Assembly: GCA_040217175.1 (NCBI GenBank)
Contig: JAVJNT010000002.1
Coordinates: 558,001-622,000 of the forward strand
DNA from: Phycisphaerales bacterium
GTDB taxonomy: Bacteria; Planctomycetota; Phycisphaerae; Phycisphaerales; UBA1924
Reading direction: 5' to 3'
DNA: 64,000 bases
Shown piece after piece: positions 50,985 to 59,206 of this stretch. Below the pieces are notes generated by a model. That model saw nothing but the letters and a program-made list of their open reading frames with translations. It was not told where the DNA came from and did not search any database. The translations under genes and the position numbers were made by a program. The first letter of the stretch is position 1, and the number at the start of each line of letters is the position of its first letter.

Positions 50985-51110
50985 ACTCAAGCCGCGTGGG
51001 GAACAGACCCGATACACGCTGCGCGCGCCCTTTGTCCGCGGATTGCCCGACTCGCACATCGGCGCGCGTGGTAACCAGGCGAAGTCGGGCAACAGAGCAG
51101 GAGATTGCTC

Positions 51111-51536
51111 ATGGCGAAGAAAGCCGCAAGGAAGCAGGCCACCCGCAAGAAGGCGGCCAAGAAGACGGCCAAACGCAAGACCACCCGCAAGAAGGCAACC
51201 CGCAAGGCCGGCGCTCGCAAGACCGCCGCCCGCAAGACCGGCGCCCGGAAGAAGGCCGCCAAGAAGACCACCCGGAAGAAGGCCACTCGCAAGAAGGCGA
51301 CCCGCAAGAAGGCCGCCAAGAAGACCACCCGGAAGAAGGCCACTCGCAAGAAGGCGACCCGCAAGAAGGCCGCCAAGAAGACCACCCGGAAGAAGGCCGC
51401 CAAGAAGACCACCCGGAAGAAGGCCACTCGCAAGAAGGCGACCCGGAAGAAGGCCGCCAAGAAGGCCACCCGGAAGAAGGCCACTCGTAAGAAGGCGACC
51501 CGCAAGAAGGCTCGTCGCCGCACCGTTCGTCGTTAA
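51111..51536 (+). CDS. Histone H1-tail-like Lys/Arg/Ala/Thr repeat protein
   Basis: A 141-residue extremely basic protein with almost only K, R, A and T, and no acidic residue. It is built on KKATRKKATRKKAAKKTTR units (19 residues), like the C-terminal tail of chlamydial Hc2 and eukaryotic H1. It should bind DNA nonspecifically and condense it. It lacks a folded domain; the Hc1 core is encoded separately at 9034-9207. AGGAG lies 7 nt before ATG 51111 and an excellent terminator follows. Tandem DNA repeats make copy number prone to change. Confidence 0.85.
   Translation: MAKKAARKQATRKKAAKKTAKRKTTRKKATRKAGARKTAARKTGARKKAAKKTTRKKATRKKATRKKAAKKTTRKKATRKKATRKKAAKKTTRKKAAKKTTRKKATRKKATRKKAAKKATRKKATRKKATRKKARRRTVRR
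51249..51503 (+). repeat. 57-bp tandem repeats inside the histone-tail gene
   Basis: Four 57-bp copies start at 51249, 51306, 51390 and 51447, with a 27-bp partial copy at 51363-51389. They are nearly identical, so unequal recombination or slippage would change the protein by 19 residues without shifting the frame. Confidence 0.9.
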
Positions 51537-51562
51537 GACGCCGTCCATGCCAGGCTTTCTCT

Positions 51563-51594
51563 CGGCGATCCGGCCCGTTCCGGATCGCCGTTTT
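51563..51594 (+). terminator. Intrinsic terminator of the histone-tail gene
   Basis: CGGCGATCCGG, loop CCCGTT, CCGGATCGCCG, then TTTT: an 11-bp perfect stem. Confidence 0.92.
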
Positions 51595-51629
51595 CGTGCG
51601 CGCCCGCCCATCTGCGGTAACAATCGCCC

Positions 51630-52277
51630 ATGCCACACGACGCCCGGACCGAGCAACAGCACGCGCGGGCATTGCTGCTCGCCAACCTCGCGGGCGTCCT
51701 GGTGTGCGACGCCGGCGCCGAGCCATGCCGGCTCGTCATCTCCGAAGCGGGCGGCTCGGTGACGCTCCCGATGCACCACGATCTCGACGAAGCCGGCCAA
51801 TGGTCGTTCGCCGCTCCACGGGAGCTCGATCCGGCAATCGAGCTTTCGATCGAGCCACTCGAAGGACCAGGCGACCGGGAGGAACTGCCCGAGCCCGCCG
51901 AGATCGAGGCCGACCGCTGGATGGCGTACCACGGGTCGACGCCGCCGAGGTGTCGATTGGTGTCGCTTGGAATCTCCTTCACGCGATACGCCGACGCCGA
52001 CGGACGCACGCACGTTGCCGAGGGCGTGCTCCATGCCAATCCGCTGCGATCGAGCGTGCCATCGCTCTGCAAGCTCGCGAATGCCGACAAGCCGGCGTTG
52101 ATCGATGCGTGCGCCCGGCTGACGGGCGTGCGGCCCGAGGCGCCGGTCGCGGTGGGCGTGGACGAATGGGGCGTGCACGTGAGAGCAGCCTTTGAAGTGC
52201 TGCGGCTGGCGTTCGAGGAGCCTTTGACGGACGAAGGACCGGCTCGGCGGGCCATCGAGGAGGTGCTCCGTGGGTAA
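51630..52277 (+). CDS. Protein with possible HugZ/DUF2470-like C-terminus
   Basis: A 215-residue cytoplasmic protein. The N-terminal 120 residues (ARALLLANLAGVLVCDAGAE) could be a split-barrel flavin-type domain; the end (KLANADKPALIDACARLTGV, then FEVLRLAFEEPLTDEGPARR) resembles the DUF2470 domain found with heme-utilising HugZ proteins, but its HxNxDH is replaced by LANADK. Assignment is weak. A TAACAAT lies 5 nt before the ATG. It overlaps the amidohydrolase start by 8 nt and is presumably co-transcribed. Confidence 0.5.
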   Translation: MPHDARTEQQHARALLLANLAGVLVCDAGAEPCRLVISEAGGSVTLPMHHDLDEAGQWSFAAPRELDPAIELSIEPLEGPGDREELPEPAEIEADRWMAYHGSTPPRCRLVSLGISFTRYADADGRTHVAEGVLHANPLRSSVPSLCKLANADKPALIDACARLTGVRPEAPVAVGVDEWGVHVRAAFEVLRLAFEEPLTDEGPARRAIEEVLRG

Positions 52278-53508
52278 GCGGCCGGCACGCATGCGGGAGG
52301 CCCACGCGCACGTGCTGGCGCACGGCCGGGCGATGGACATGGTGCAGCTCAACGGGTGTACGTCGGCGGAAGAGATGCTCGACGCCATCGCCGACGCGGC
52401 GGTCGAGCGACGCGTGGTGCTGGCTCACGGCACCCGGCCCGAGGCCTGGCTCGAGCCAGGCTGGCCGACGCTCGAGCGGCTCGATCACGCCAGCCCGGAG
52501 GCAAGCGTCGCGGCCTGGTGCTTCGACTACCACGCCATCATGCTGAACTCGCGCGCCCTGGAGTCGACTGGCGTGGGCATCGACACGCCCGACCCCAAGG
52601 GCGGCCAGATCGGTCGCCGGCCCGACGGATCGCTCACGGGCGTGCTGTATGAAGCGGCGGTGGGCATGGCATGGGGCAAGCTCGAGCCGACGGGGATCGA
52701 TGAAGATGCGCTGGCTCGCGCCATCGAGGACCTTGCCGAGCACGGATTCACGCACGTGCACGACCTGAAGGCCCAGCCGGGACTGGGCGAGGCGCTGGCC
52801 GCGACCAGCACCGGATCGATCGAATTCACGCTCTACCCGCTCGTGCAGGATCTACCTGAGGTTCTCAAGCGCCGCCGAGACTGGGAGACCGACCGGGTTC
52901 GCCTCGGCGGCGGCAAGATCTTCGTCGACGGCACGCTCAACAGCCGCACGGCGTGGATGCTGCACCCCTTCGCCGACGGACGGACCGAGCACCCGGCCGG
53001 CATGCAGCTCATGAGCGACAGGCAGATCGAGGACGCAATGCGGCTGTGCGTGGGCGAGGGCCTGCAACTGGCCGCTCATGCCATCGGCGATGCCGCGGTG
53101 CGGGCCGTACTCGATGCCGCCGAGCGGGTTCGGGCGCCTCGGGGCTCGGTGCGGATCGAGCACGCCGAGCTCATCGATGAAGCCGACGTACCGCGGTTTG
53201 CCGAGCTGGGCGTCATCGCCAGCGTGCAGCCGTGCCACTTGCTGTACGACATCGAGGCCCTGCGGCGGGCGTGCCCCGATCGGCTCGACCGCGTGCTACC
53301 GCTGCGTGAGCTGATCGATAGCGGCCTCACGCCCGGGCGCGACCTGCTCTTCGGCAGCGACACGCCCATCGTGCGGCCCGACCCGGAGGACTCGATCCTC
53401 GCGGCGACGAACCGGGGTCGCAGCGACATGGCCCTCGCCGAAGGCATCGCGCCTGACCAGGCGATCAGCGAGGCCGAGGCGTGGGCGTGCTTCGACGCGG
53501 ACGCGTAA
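52270..53508 (+). CDS. YtcJ-like amidohydrolase lacking the N-terminal sandwich domain
   Basis: A 412-residue amidohydrolase-superfamily protein. It opens almost immediately with the metal motif REAHAHVLAHG (HxH). Later come GGKIFVDGTLNSRTAWM, QLAAHAIGDAAV, RIEHAELIDEADVPRFAELG and the metal Asp in LLFGSDTPIVRPDPED. YtcJ relatives I know run to about 530-550 residues, with a composite beta-sandwich around the barrel, which is missing here at both ends. Substrate unknown. GTG start 52270; the upstream gene overlaps it. Confidence 0.78.
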   Translation: MGKRPARMREAHAHVLAHGRAMDMVQLNGCTSAEEMLDAIADAAVERRVVLAHGTRPEAWLEPGWPTLERLDHASPEASVAAWCFDYHAIMLNSRALESTGVGIDTPDPKGGQIGRRPDGSLTGVLYEAAVGMAWGKLEPTGIDEDALARAIEDLAEHGFTHVHDLKAQPGLGEALAATSTGSIEFTLYPLVQDLPEVLKRRRDWETDRVRLGGGKIFVDGTLNSRTAWMLHPFADGRTEHPAGMQLMSDRQIEDAMRLCVGEGLQLAAHAIGDAAVRAVLDAAERVRAPRGSVRIEHAELIDEADVPRFAELGVIASVQPCHLLYDIEALRRACPDRLDRVLPLRELIDSGLTPGRDLLFGSDTPIVRPDPEDSILAATNRGRSDMALAEGIAPDQAISEAEAWACFDADA

Positions 53509-53519
53509 AACCCCTCCCC

Positions 53520-53525
53520 TATCAT
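53520..53525 (+). promoter_or_regulatory. Leaderless-type -10 element of uvrB
   Basis: TATCAT ends 5 nt before the GTG start. No Shine-Dalgarno present. Confidence 0.5.
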
Positions 53526-53530
53526 CCGTT

Positions 53531-55747
53531 GTGCCCCCACGCCCCTTCGAGATCGTCAGCAGCTTCAAGCCCATGGGCGACCAGCCCGCGGCGATCGAGG
53601 CGCTGACCACGCGCCTCTCCGCGGGAGCCGACTCGGCCGTGCTGCTGGGTGCCACGGGCACGGGCAAGACCTTCACGATGGCCAACGTGGTGCAGCGGCT
53701 GGGCAAGCCCACGCTGATCATCAGCCACAACAAGACGCTGGCGGCCCAGCTCTACGAGGAGCTCAAGGAGTTCCTGCCGCACAACAGCGTGAACTACTTC
53801 GTCAGCTACTACGACTACTACCAGCCCGAGGCGTATATCCCCCAGCGGGACATCTACATCGAGAAGGACGCCAGCCGCAACGAGGACCTCGACCAGCTCC
53901 GCCTGGCCGCGACGAGCAACATCCTCAGCCGGCGCGACACGGTCGTCGTCGCCAGCGTGTCGTGCATCTTCGGTCTGGGTTCGCCCGAGGCGTACGGCGA
54001 AAAAGTACTGACCTTCAGCAAGGGCGTGCGTGTCGACCGGCGGCAGATGTTCGCCAGCCTGACGGCGATGCAGTACAAGCGGAGCGACTACGAGTTCAGC
54101 CGTGGCCGCTTCCGCGCCCGGGGCGACGTCATCGAGGTCTGGCCGGCCTCCGAGAAGTTCGCCGTCAGGCTCGATCTCTTCGGCGACGAGCTCGACCGAC
54201 TCGAGCTGATCAACCCGACGTCGGGAGAAGTTCTAGCCGAAGAGGACACTTTTCACCTTTTCCCGGCCGTGCACTACGTGCTGCCCGAGGAGCAGCTCGA
54301 GACGATCTGCGACGACATCACGCGAGAGCTGGACGCCCGCGTGCTCGAGCTGCGCAGCGACGGCCGGCTGCTCGAGGCACAGCGGCTGCTGGCCCGCACG
54401 AAATACGACCTCGACCTGCTCCGCGAGACCGGGAGCTGCCCGGGCGTGGAGAACTACAGCCGCTTCTTCGACGGCCGCATGCCCGGCGAGCGACCCTTTA
54501 CCCTGCTGGATTACTTCGATTATGCCCCCAGGCCCGGGCTGGGCGACGCCAGCATGCGGCCGAGGCCCGAGACCGACGACCAGCTCGTGCAGCGCGACGA
54601 CGGCCGGCGGGCGGGCCGGCCCAACATCGACGACTGGCTGGTCATCATCGACGAGAGCCACGTGACGCTGCCGCAGGTGCGGGCCATGTTCAACGGCGAC
54701 CGCATGCGCAAGGAGACGCTGGTCGAGCACGGCTTCCGCCTGACCAGCGCCCTCGACAACCGGCCCATGCGGTTCGAGGAGTTCGAGCGGATGGTGCCGC
54801 AGATGCTGTTCGTCAGTGCGACGCCCGGGCCATACGAGCTCGAGCGCACGGGCGGCGAGATCGCCGAGCAGGTGATCCGCCCCACGGGCCTGCTCGACCC
54901 GGGCGTGGAGGTGAAGCCCGCCGACGGCCAGGTGCCCGACTTGCTGGAGGAGTGCAAGGCCGCCGTTGCGCGCGGCGACCGCGTGCTCGTCACGGCCCTG
55001 ACCAAGCGACTGTGCGAGGACCTTGCAAGCTACCTCGACCAGAACGGCCTGAAGACGCGCTACCTGCACAGCGACATCGAGACGCTTGAGCGGCTGGAGA
55101 TCATCACCGAACTGCGCGAGGGCGCCTTCGACGTGCTGGTGGGCGTGAACCTGCTGCGCGAGGGTCTCGACCTGCCCGAGGTCGCGCTCGTGGCCATCCT
55201 CGACGCCGACAAGGAGGGCTTCCTGCGGAGCCCGACGAGCCTCATCCAGCTCATGGGCCGGGCGGCCCGCAACGTGAATGGCCGGGTCGTGATGTACGCC
55301 GACACGATCACTCCCGGCATGCGCGACGCGCTCGACGAGACCGACCGCCGCCGCGAGAAGCAGACGGCGTACAACGAGAAGATGGGCATCACGCCCGCGA
55401 CGATCAAGAAGGAGATCCGTCGCGGCATCGAGATGCAGCTCCGCGCCCGCAAGACGGCCCGCGAGGCGGCCGGCAGCGCCGAGGAGGCCTTCGACATCGC
55501 CGAGCTGCTGCGCGAGATCGAGGCCGAGATGCTTGAGGCCGCCCAGTCGCTCGAGTTCGAGAAGGCCGCCCGCCTGCGCGACCAGGCCCGCAAGCTCAAG
55601 GAGCGCATCGCCCAGGGCGATACCGCGAAGGTCCGGCGGAGCGAACTCGACGAGGGCAAGCAGAACAAGCGCCAGCGCCGCAGCCGCAGCGGCAAGCCCG
55701 GCGCTCCCGGCAGCAAGCCCACGCGGCGGAAGAAGCGGACCTCCTAG
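53531..55747 (+). CDS. uvrB: Excinuclease ABC subunit B
   Basis: DNA-damage verification helicase of nucleotide excision repair, 738 residues. Walker A is LLGATGTGKTFTMAN; the beta-hairpin region is FVSYYDYYQPEAYIPQRDIY; Walker B-type DESH is at about 374; motif VI is QLMGRAARNVNG. The C-terminal UVR motif is EAEMLEAAQSLEFEKAARLR and the last 50 residues are very basic. A stretch of about 35 residues before DESH (after LLDYFDYAPRPG, including RPRPETDDQLVQRDDG) is an insertion compared with E. coli UvrB. The GTG start has TATCAT 5 nt upstream. Confidence 0.96.
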   Translation: MPPRPFEIVSSFKPMGDQPAAIEALTTRLSAGADSAVLLGATGTGKTFTMANVVQRLGKPTLIISHNKTLAAQLYEELKEFLPHNSVNYFVSYYDYYQPEAYIPQRDIYIEKDASRNEDLDQLRLAATSNILSRRDTVVVASVSCIFGLGSPEAYGEKVLTFSKGVRVDRRQMFASLTAMQYKRSDYEFSRGRFRARGDVIEVWPASEKFAVRLDLFGDELDRLELINPTSGEVLAEEDTFHLFPAVHYVLPEEQLETICDDITRELDARVLELRSDGRLLEAQRLLARTKYDLDLLRETGSCPGVENYSRFFDGRMPGERPFTLLDYFDYAPRPGLGDASMRPRPETDDQLVQRDDGRRAGRPNIDDWLVIIDESHVTLPQVRAMFNGDRMRKETLVEHGFRLTSALDNRPMRFEEFERMVPQMLFVSATPGPYELERTGGEIAEQVIRPTGLLDPGVEVKPADGQVPDLLEECKAAVARGDRVLVTALTKRLCEDLASYLDQNGLKTRYLHSDIETLERLEIITELREGAFDVLVGVNLLREGLDLPEVALVAILDADKEGFLRSPTSLIQLMGRAARNVNGRVVMYADTITPGMRDALDETDRRREKQTAYNEKMGITPATIKKEIRRGIEMQLRARKTAREAAGSAEEAFDIAELLREIEAEMLEAAQSLEFEKAARLRDQARKLKERIAQGDTAKVRRSELDEGKQNKRQRRSRSGKPGAPGSKPTRRKKRTS

Positions 55748-55762
55748 AGACCAGCACCCCAA

Positions 55763-55915
55763 ATGGAACGACGCGAGAAGCTCAAGACCTACTTCACCGG
55801 CTTCGGGATCGGCCTGATCCTGGTGGGCTTCATCATCTACGCCCGGTGGCGGTACGCCCAGGCGAACCCACCGCCGCCCCCACCACAGCAACAGCAACCC
55901 CAGCAGTCGCCCTAG
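55763..55915 (+). CDS. Small single-pass membrane protein with Pro/Gln-rich tail
   Basis: A 50-residue protein: MERREKLKTYFTGFGIGLIL VGFIIYARWR (one helix of about 20 residues after a basic start), then a tail of Pro and Gln. It lies 15 nt after uvrB and is presumably in the same transcript. No function known. Its TAG shares CTAG with the convergent nnrD stop. Confidence 0.6.
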   Translation: MERREKLKTYFTGFGIGLILVGFIIYARWRYAQANPPPPPPQQQQPQQSP

Positions 55916-56874
55916 CCGCGAAGCGCCGTCACGGCCTCGGGGATCTCGTCGGCCAGTTCCATCGGCGTGAGGCCTGCGTTCGCGAGGTGCTTCTCGCGCC
56001 AGAGCCGCGCCGCGTGGGCGTGGGCGACCACGGCGCAGCGGGCGATCTCGAAGAGCGTCAGCCGGCCGTCGTCGCCCATGTGCTTGATGCGCTCGCCGAG
56101 CTTGGCTCGGGCGAGCTCGTGGGTGACGGGCCTGGCGTGCTGGGCGATGAGCCCGCCGACGAGGCCCGCGAGCACGTCGCCCGTGCCACCGGTTGCGAGC
56201 GCGGAGTCGGCGGTGTCGTCGCTCCAGGTCTGGATGCCGTCGCTGACGACGGTGCGGGCCCCCTTGAGCACGACGACGCAGCCGAGCCGCTGGGCGAGCG
56301 ACTCGGCGGCCCCTGGTCGTTTCGCGTCGTCGGTGGCGTCGCCGTCGATGCCCATGCTCTTGGCGAGGCGCGCGAACTCCCCTGGATGCGGCGTCAGGAC
56401 GGCGGGCGCGTGGAAGTCGAGTGCGAGCTGGGGCGTGTCGGCCAGCTCGTTGAGCGCGTCCGCATCGACGACCACGGGCGTCAGCTTCTGCTGGATCGCT
56501 CGCAGCGACAGCGCCGCCGGTCCGGTTCCGCGGCCCAGGCCGGGCCCGATGACGACCGCGTCGGCCTGCTCGATCGCTTCATCGAGCACGGCGACAGCGT
56601 CGCTCGCGAGCACCGCGCCGTGCCCATCAGTCGGCAGGGCCCGGCCCGTCGCCTGGCTGGCGATCGAAAGCGCCTCGTTGAGCACGCCCTCGGGGCAAAG
56701 CAGCTGCACGAGCCCGGCCCCGCTGCGCGTGGCGGCGAGGGCCGCCAGCGCGGGCGCGCCGATCATGCGCGTGCCCGGCAGCGCGCAGCCGCCGACGACG
56801 GCCACGCGGCCGAAGTCGCCCTTGTGGCCGGTCTCGGCGCGTGCGGGGAGCCGTGGCGTCGCGGGGTCGGCCAT
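55912..56874 (-). CDS. nnrD: ADP/ATP-dependent NAD(P)H-hydrate dehydratase
   Basis: Repairs hydrated NAD(P)H. It has 320 residues of ribokinase-like fold. Motifs are GHKGDFGRVAVVGGC, TRSGAGLVQLLCPE, VVIGPGLGRGTG, PVVVDADALNELA, AVLTPHPGEFARLAK, VVVLKGARTVVSDG and SALATGGTGDVLAGLVGG (nucleotide and catalytic Asp). In many bacteria it is fused to a YjeF-N epimerase; here the epimerase part is absent. Start ATG 56874 overlaps the transglutaminase stop (TGATG). Confidence 0.9.
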   Translation of the reverse strand: MADPATPRLPARAETGHKGDFGRVAVVGGCALPGTRMIGAPALAALAATRSGAGLVQLLCPEGVLNEALSIASQATGRALPTDGHGAVLASDAVAVLDEAIEQADAVVIGPGLGRGTGPAALSLRAIQQKLTPVVVDADALNELADTPQLALDFHAPAVLTPHPGEFARLAKSMGIDGDATDDAKRPGAAESLAQRLGCVVVLKGARTVVSDGIQTWSDDTADSALATGGTGDVLAGLVGGLIAQHARPVTHELARAKLGERIKHMGDDGRLTLFEIARCAVVAHAHAARLWREKHLANAGLTPMELADEIPEAVTALRG

Positions 56875-58328
56875 CAGCGGGTCGCCTCGACGACGACGGA
56901 GATCGTGCCCAGCGTGGGCGCGAGACCGGCCCACAGGTCGTCGGGGTCCGAGCCGTCCGAGAGCGAGAGGGCGATCTGGCAGGCGTGCCGCGGCCGGCGA
57001 CGCTGGGTTGCGTCGAGGTCGATCCAGTGCTCGCCCGCTTCGCCCTCGACCAGCGCCTGCGTCCACACGTGGTATACGAAGGCCGGCGGCGTGCCCGGCC
57101 CGCCCGGCTCGTAGATGAGCCCGGCGACGAGCTGCGACGGGATGCCGTTCACGCGGAGCATCGCCGCGAGCAGCACGGCGTGCTCGGTGCAGTCGCCCTC
57201 GCGGCTCTCGGCCGTCTCTGCGGCGCTGCCCAGCGCGACGCCCAGGTTCTTGCGATTGATGTAGCGGTGCACGAACCCGCGCATGGCCTCGGCTCTCGCC
57301 GAGTCCGTCGCCGAGGCCGGCAGCGACGCGATCGCCCGCTCGGCCAATCGCCGGACGCGCGCGTCGTTGGTCTCGAGCAGGTCGGTCGGCGCCAGCAGCC
57401 GGGCATGGTCGTCGTCGCTCGCGTCGACCGCCTCGCTTTGCGCATCGAGATCGACCGCGACGCGGACCGATCCGCCGTCGAGCCGCTCGGCCCGCTGCAC
57501 GGTCGTCGCCAGCGCGGGCGTATCGGTGCTGCCGGTGAGCAGGAACGACGCCGTCCGCACGCGTTCGTGGCCGCGGATGGCCCGCGAGGCGACGACGCGT
57601 GTCGCGTCGATGAGGTCGGGCGGCCGCACGAGGGCCCGCCGGGCCGTCGCCTCGTCGCTCAGGACGATCTCCTGGGTCACGGCGCCGATGGCGGTCTCGG
57701 CCCGCACGAGGTTGCCCTTGGCATCGAGCCACTCGTGCACGACCCGGTCTTCGTCGCCGCGACGGGTCTCGAAGCGGACGGTCGCGATGGCCTGGCCGAG
57801 CACGTCGATCGCTTCTTCGCCGGTCCGCGTCCGCCGCGTCGGTACCGGGTCGAGCCCGCTCAGCGGGTCGGCCACCTGCGTGCTGATCGTCGCGTCGCCC
57901 GCGGCGATGCGCTCGGCGAGGTACCGCCGCTCGGCATCCGGGCCCACGTACAGGCCATCGGGCGCCGGCTCGATCGACTCGTGCCCATCATGCTCGACCC
58001 GCGCGGTGCGGCCGTTGAAGTGCCAGGTCGTCACGTCATCGCGGTCGCCCTCGATGCGGCGGCGCATGCTGCTGAGGTTGCCGTGGTCGAACTCGACGAC
58101 CTCGCTCTCGAAGGCCGTCACCACGACCGAGCCCTGCCGCCCGACGGCGACGCGCATCGTTGTCTTTGTCGTGATCAGGTCGCCGGCTTCGTTTCGCTCG
58201 ATGGCCATCCACCCGGCCGGCTGACCCTGGAGCTTGACGACGTACCACCGCGTCTCCGCGAGCGCACCCGTGGCGAGTGCGAGAACGAGGCCGAAGAAGA
58301 GGCCCACCATGGCCGGCAGCCGGAGCAT
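56874..58328 (-). CDS. Secreted transglutaminase-like protein
   Basis: A 484-residue protein with a signal peptide (MVGLFFGLVLALATGALA). Residues 25-290 are a beta-rich N-terminal domain of unknown type. The transglutaminase core follows: nucleophile Cys in REGDCTEHAVLLAAMLRVNG, His in AFVYHVWTQALV, and Asp in HWIDLDATQR. Such proteins act as peptidases or crosslinkers; a GDCTEH with GIPSQLVAGL is typical of the protease-like subgroup. Start ATG 58328 has TACGAT on the minus strand 5 nt upstream. It is coupled to nnrD. Confidence 0.85.
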   Translation of the reverse strand: MLRLPAMVGLFFGLVLALATGALAETRWYVVKLQGQPAGWMAIERNEAGDLITTKTTMRVAVGRQGSVVVTAFESEVVEFDHGNLSSMRRRIEGDRDDVTTWHFNGRTARVEHDGHESIEPAPDGLYVGPDAERRYLAERIAAGDATISTQVADPLSGLDPVPTRRTRTGEEAIDVLGQAIATVRFETRRGDEDRVVHEWLDAKGNLVRAETAIGAVTQEIVLSDEATARRALVRPPDLIDATRVVASRAIRGHERVRTASFLLTGSTDTPALATTVQRAERLDGGSVRVAVDLDAQSEAVDASDDDHARLLAPTDLLETNDARVRRLAERAIASLPASATDSARAEAMRGFVHRYINRKNLGVALGSAAETAESREGDCTEHAVLLAAMLRVNGIPSQLVAGLIYEPGGPGTPPAFVYHVWTQALVEGEAGEHWIDLDATQRRRPRHACQIALSLSDGSDPDDLWAGLAPTLGTISVVVEATR

Positions 58329-58333
58329 CCAGC

Positions 58334-58339
58334 ATCGTA
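58334..58339 (-). promoter_or_regulatory. Leaderless-type -10 element
   Basis: TACGAT ends 5 nt before the transglutaminase ATG. Confidence 0.45.
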
Positions 58340-58367
58340 GAGAGCCTCGCGATCGGCTGGCGGGGTG

Positions 58368-58373
58368 TACGGT
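58368..58373 (+). promoter_or_regulatory. Leaderless-type -10 element of tatD
   Basis: TACGGT ends 5 nt before the GTG at 58379. Confidence 0.45.
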
Positions 58374-58378
58374 TGCCC

Positions 58379-59206
58379 GTGATCGACACGCACTGCCACC
58401 TGACGTTCCCGCAGTTCGAGGGCCGCGTGGCCGAGGAACTGGCCGAGGCCGCCCGCCACGGCGTCTCGGGCTGCATCACGATCAGCACGACGCCCATGAA
58501 CGCGCTCGAGTGCCTGAACCTGGCCACGAGCTACCCGAACGTCTGGAGCAGCGCGGGCGTGCACCCGCTCTACGCGGATCAGGGGCCGTTCGACCTGACG
58601 CCGGTCCGGACCGCCATCGCGCACGAGCGCTGCGTGGCGTGGGGCGAGATGGGGCTCGACAACCACTACGCCGAGCCGCCGCGCTCGCTCCAGGAGCCCG
58701 TGCTGATGCAGCAGCTCGCGCTGATCCGCGAGATCGACGAGCCCAAGCGAGGCAAGCCGAAGCCGGGCGCGGGCAAGCCCGTCGTGCTGCACTGCCGAGA
58801 GGCGTTCGACGATGTCATCCCGATCCTGCAAGACAGCGGCATCGCCGGCGAACGCTTCGTCTTCCACTGCTTCACGGCAGGCCCGGCCGAAGCCCGGCAG
58901 GTCCTCGACTTCGGCGCCATGATCAGCTTCACCGGCGTGGCGACGTACCACAACGCCAAGCACGTGATGGAAGCCGCCGTGCTGACGCCGGCCGACCGCA
59001 TCATGGTCGAGACCGACGCGCCCTACCTGAGCCCCCAGCCCGTGCGCGGGCAGCGGCCGTGCCGGCCGTGGATGGTCTCGCTCACAGCAAAGCTGATTGC
59101 CGAAGCTCGCGGCGAAACGGTCAGAGAGTTCGAGCGAGCAATCGATGCAAACGCCGGACGGTTCTTCGGCGTGGTTGTACCGCCGGCCGCGTCAGAAGCG
59201 CGCTAG
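58379..59206 (+). CDS. tatD: TatD-family metal-dependent hydrolase
   Basis: A 275-residue TIM-barrel nuclease/hydrolase. Metal ligands are DTHCHLTFPQF, CVAWGEMGLDNHY, VVLHCREAFDDVI, FVFHCFTAGPAEA and MVETDAPYLSPQP (with the family's final Asp). TatD proteins have 3'-5' exonuclease or deaminase-like hydrolase activity. GTG 58379 was chosen because VIDTHCHL begins right there and TACGGT sits 5 nt upstream. It converges on a small gene with both stops in one CTAG. Confidence 0.92.
   Translation: MIDTHCHLTFPQFEGRVAEELAEAARHGVSGCITISTTPMNALECLNLATSYPNVWSSAGVHPLYADQGPFDLTPVRTAIAHERCVAWGEMGLDNHYAEPPRSLQEPVLMQQLALIREIDEPKRGKPKPGAGKPVVLHCREAFDDVIPILQDSGIAGERFVFHCFTAGPAEARQVLDFGAMISFTGVATYHNAKHVMEAAVLTPADRIMVETDAPYLSPQPVRGQRPCRPWMVSLTAKLIAEARGETVREFERAIDANAGRFFGVVVPPAASEAR

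Noticed and set aside
51105-51110. Two extra codons before the histone-tail start.
   Set aside because: AGGAG spacing and the conserved MAKKA start fit ATG 51111; the upstream start would be inside the ribosome-site spacer.
50907-52388. A leftward open reading with GLLPGGLLGGLLAG repeats across the histone-tail gene.
   Set aside because: The repeats are the reverse complement of the Lys/Ala/Arg codons; the rightward strand has the ribosome site, terminator and known protein composition.
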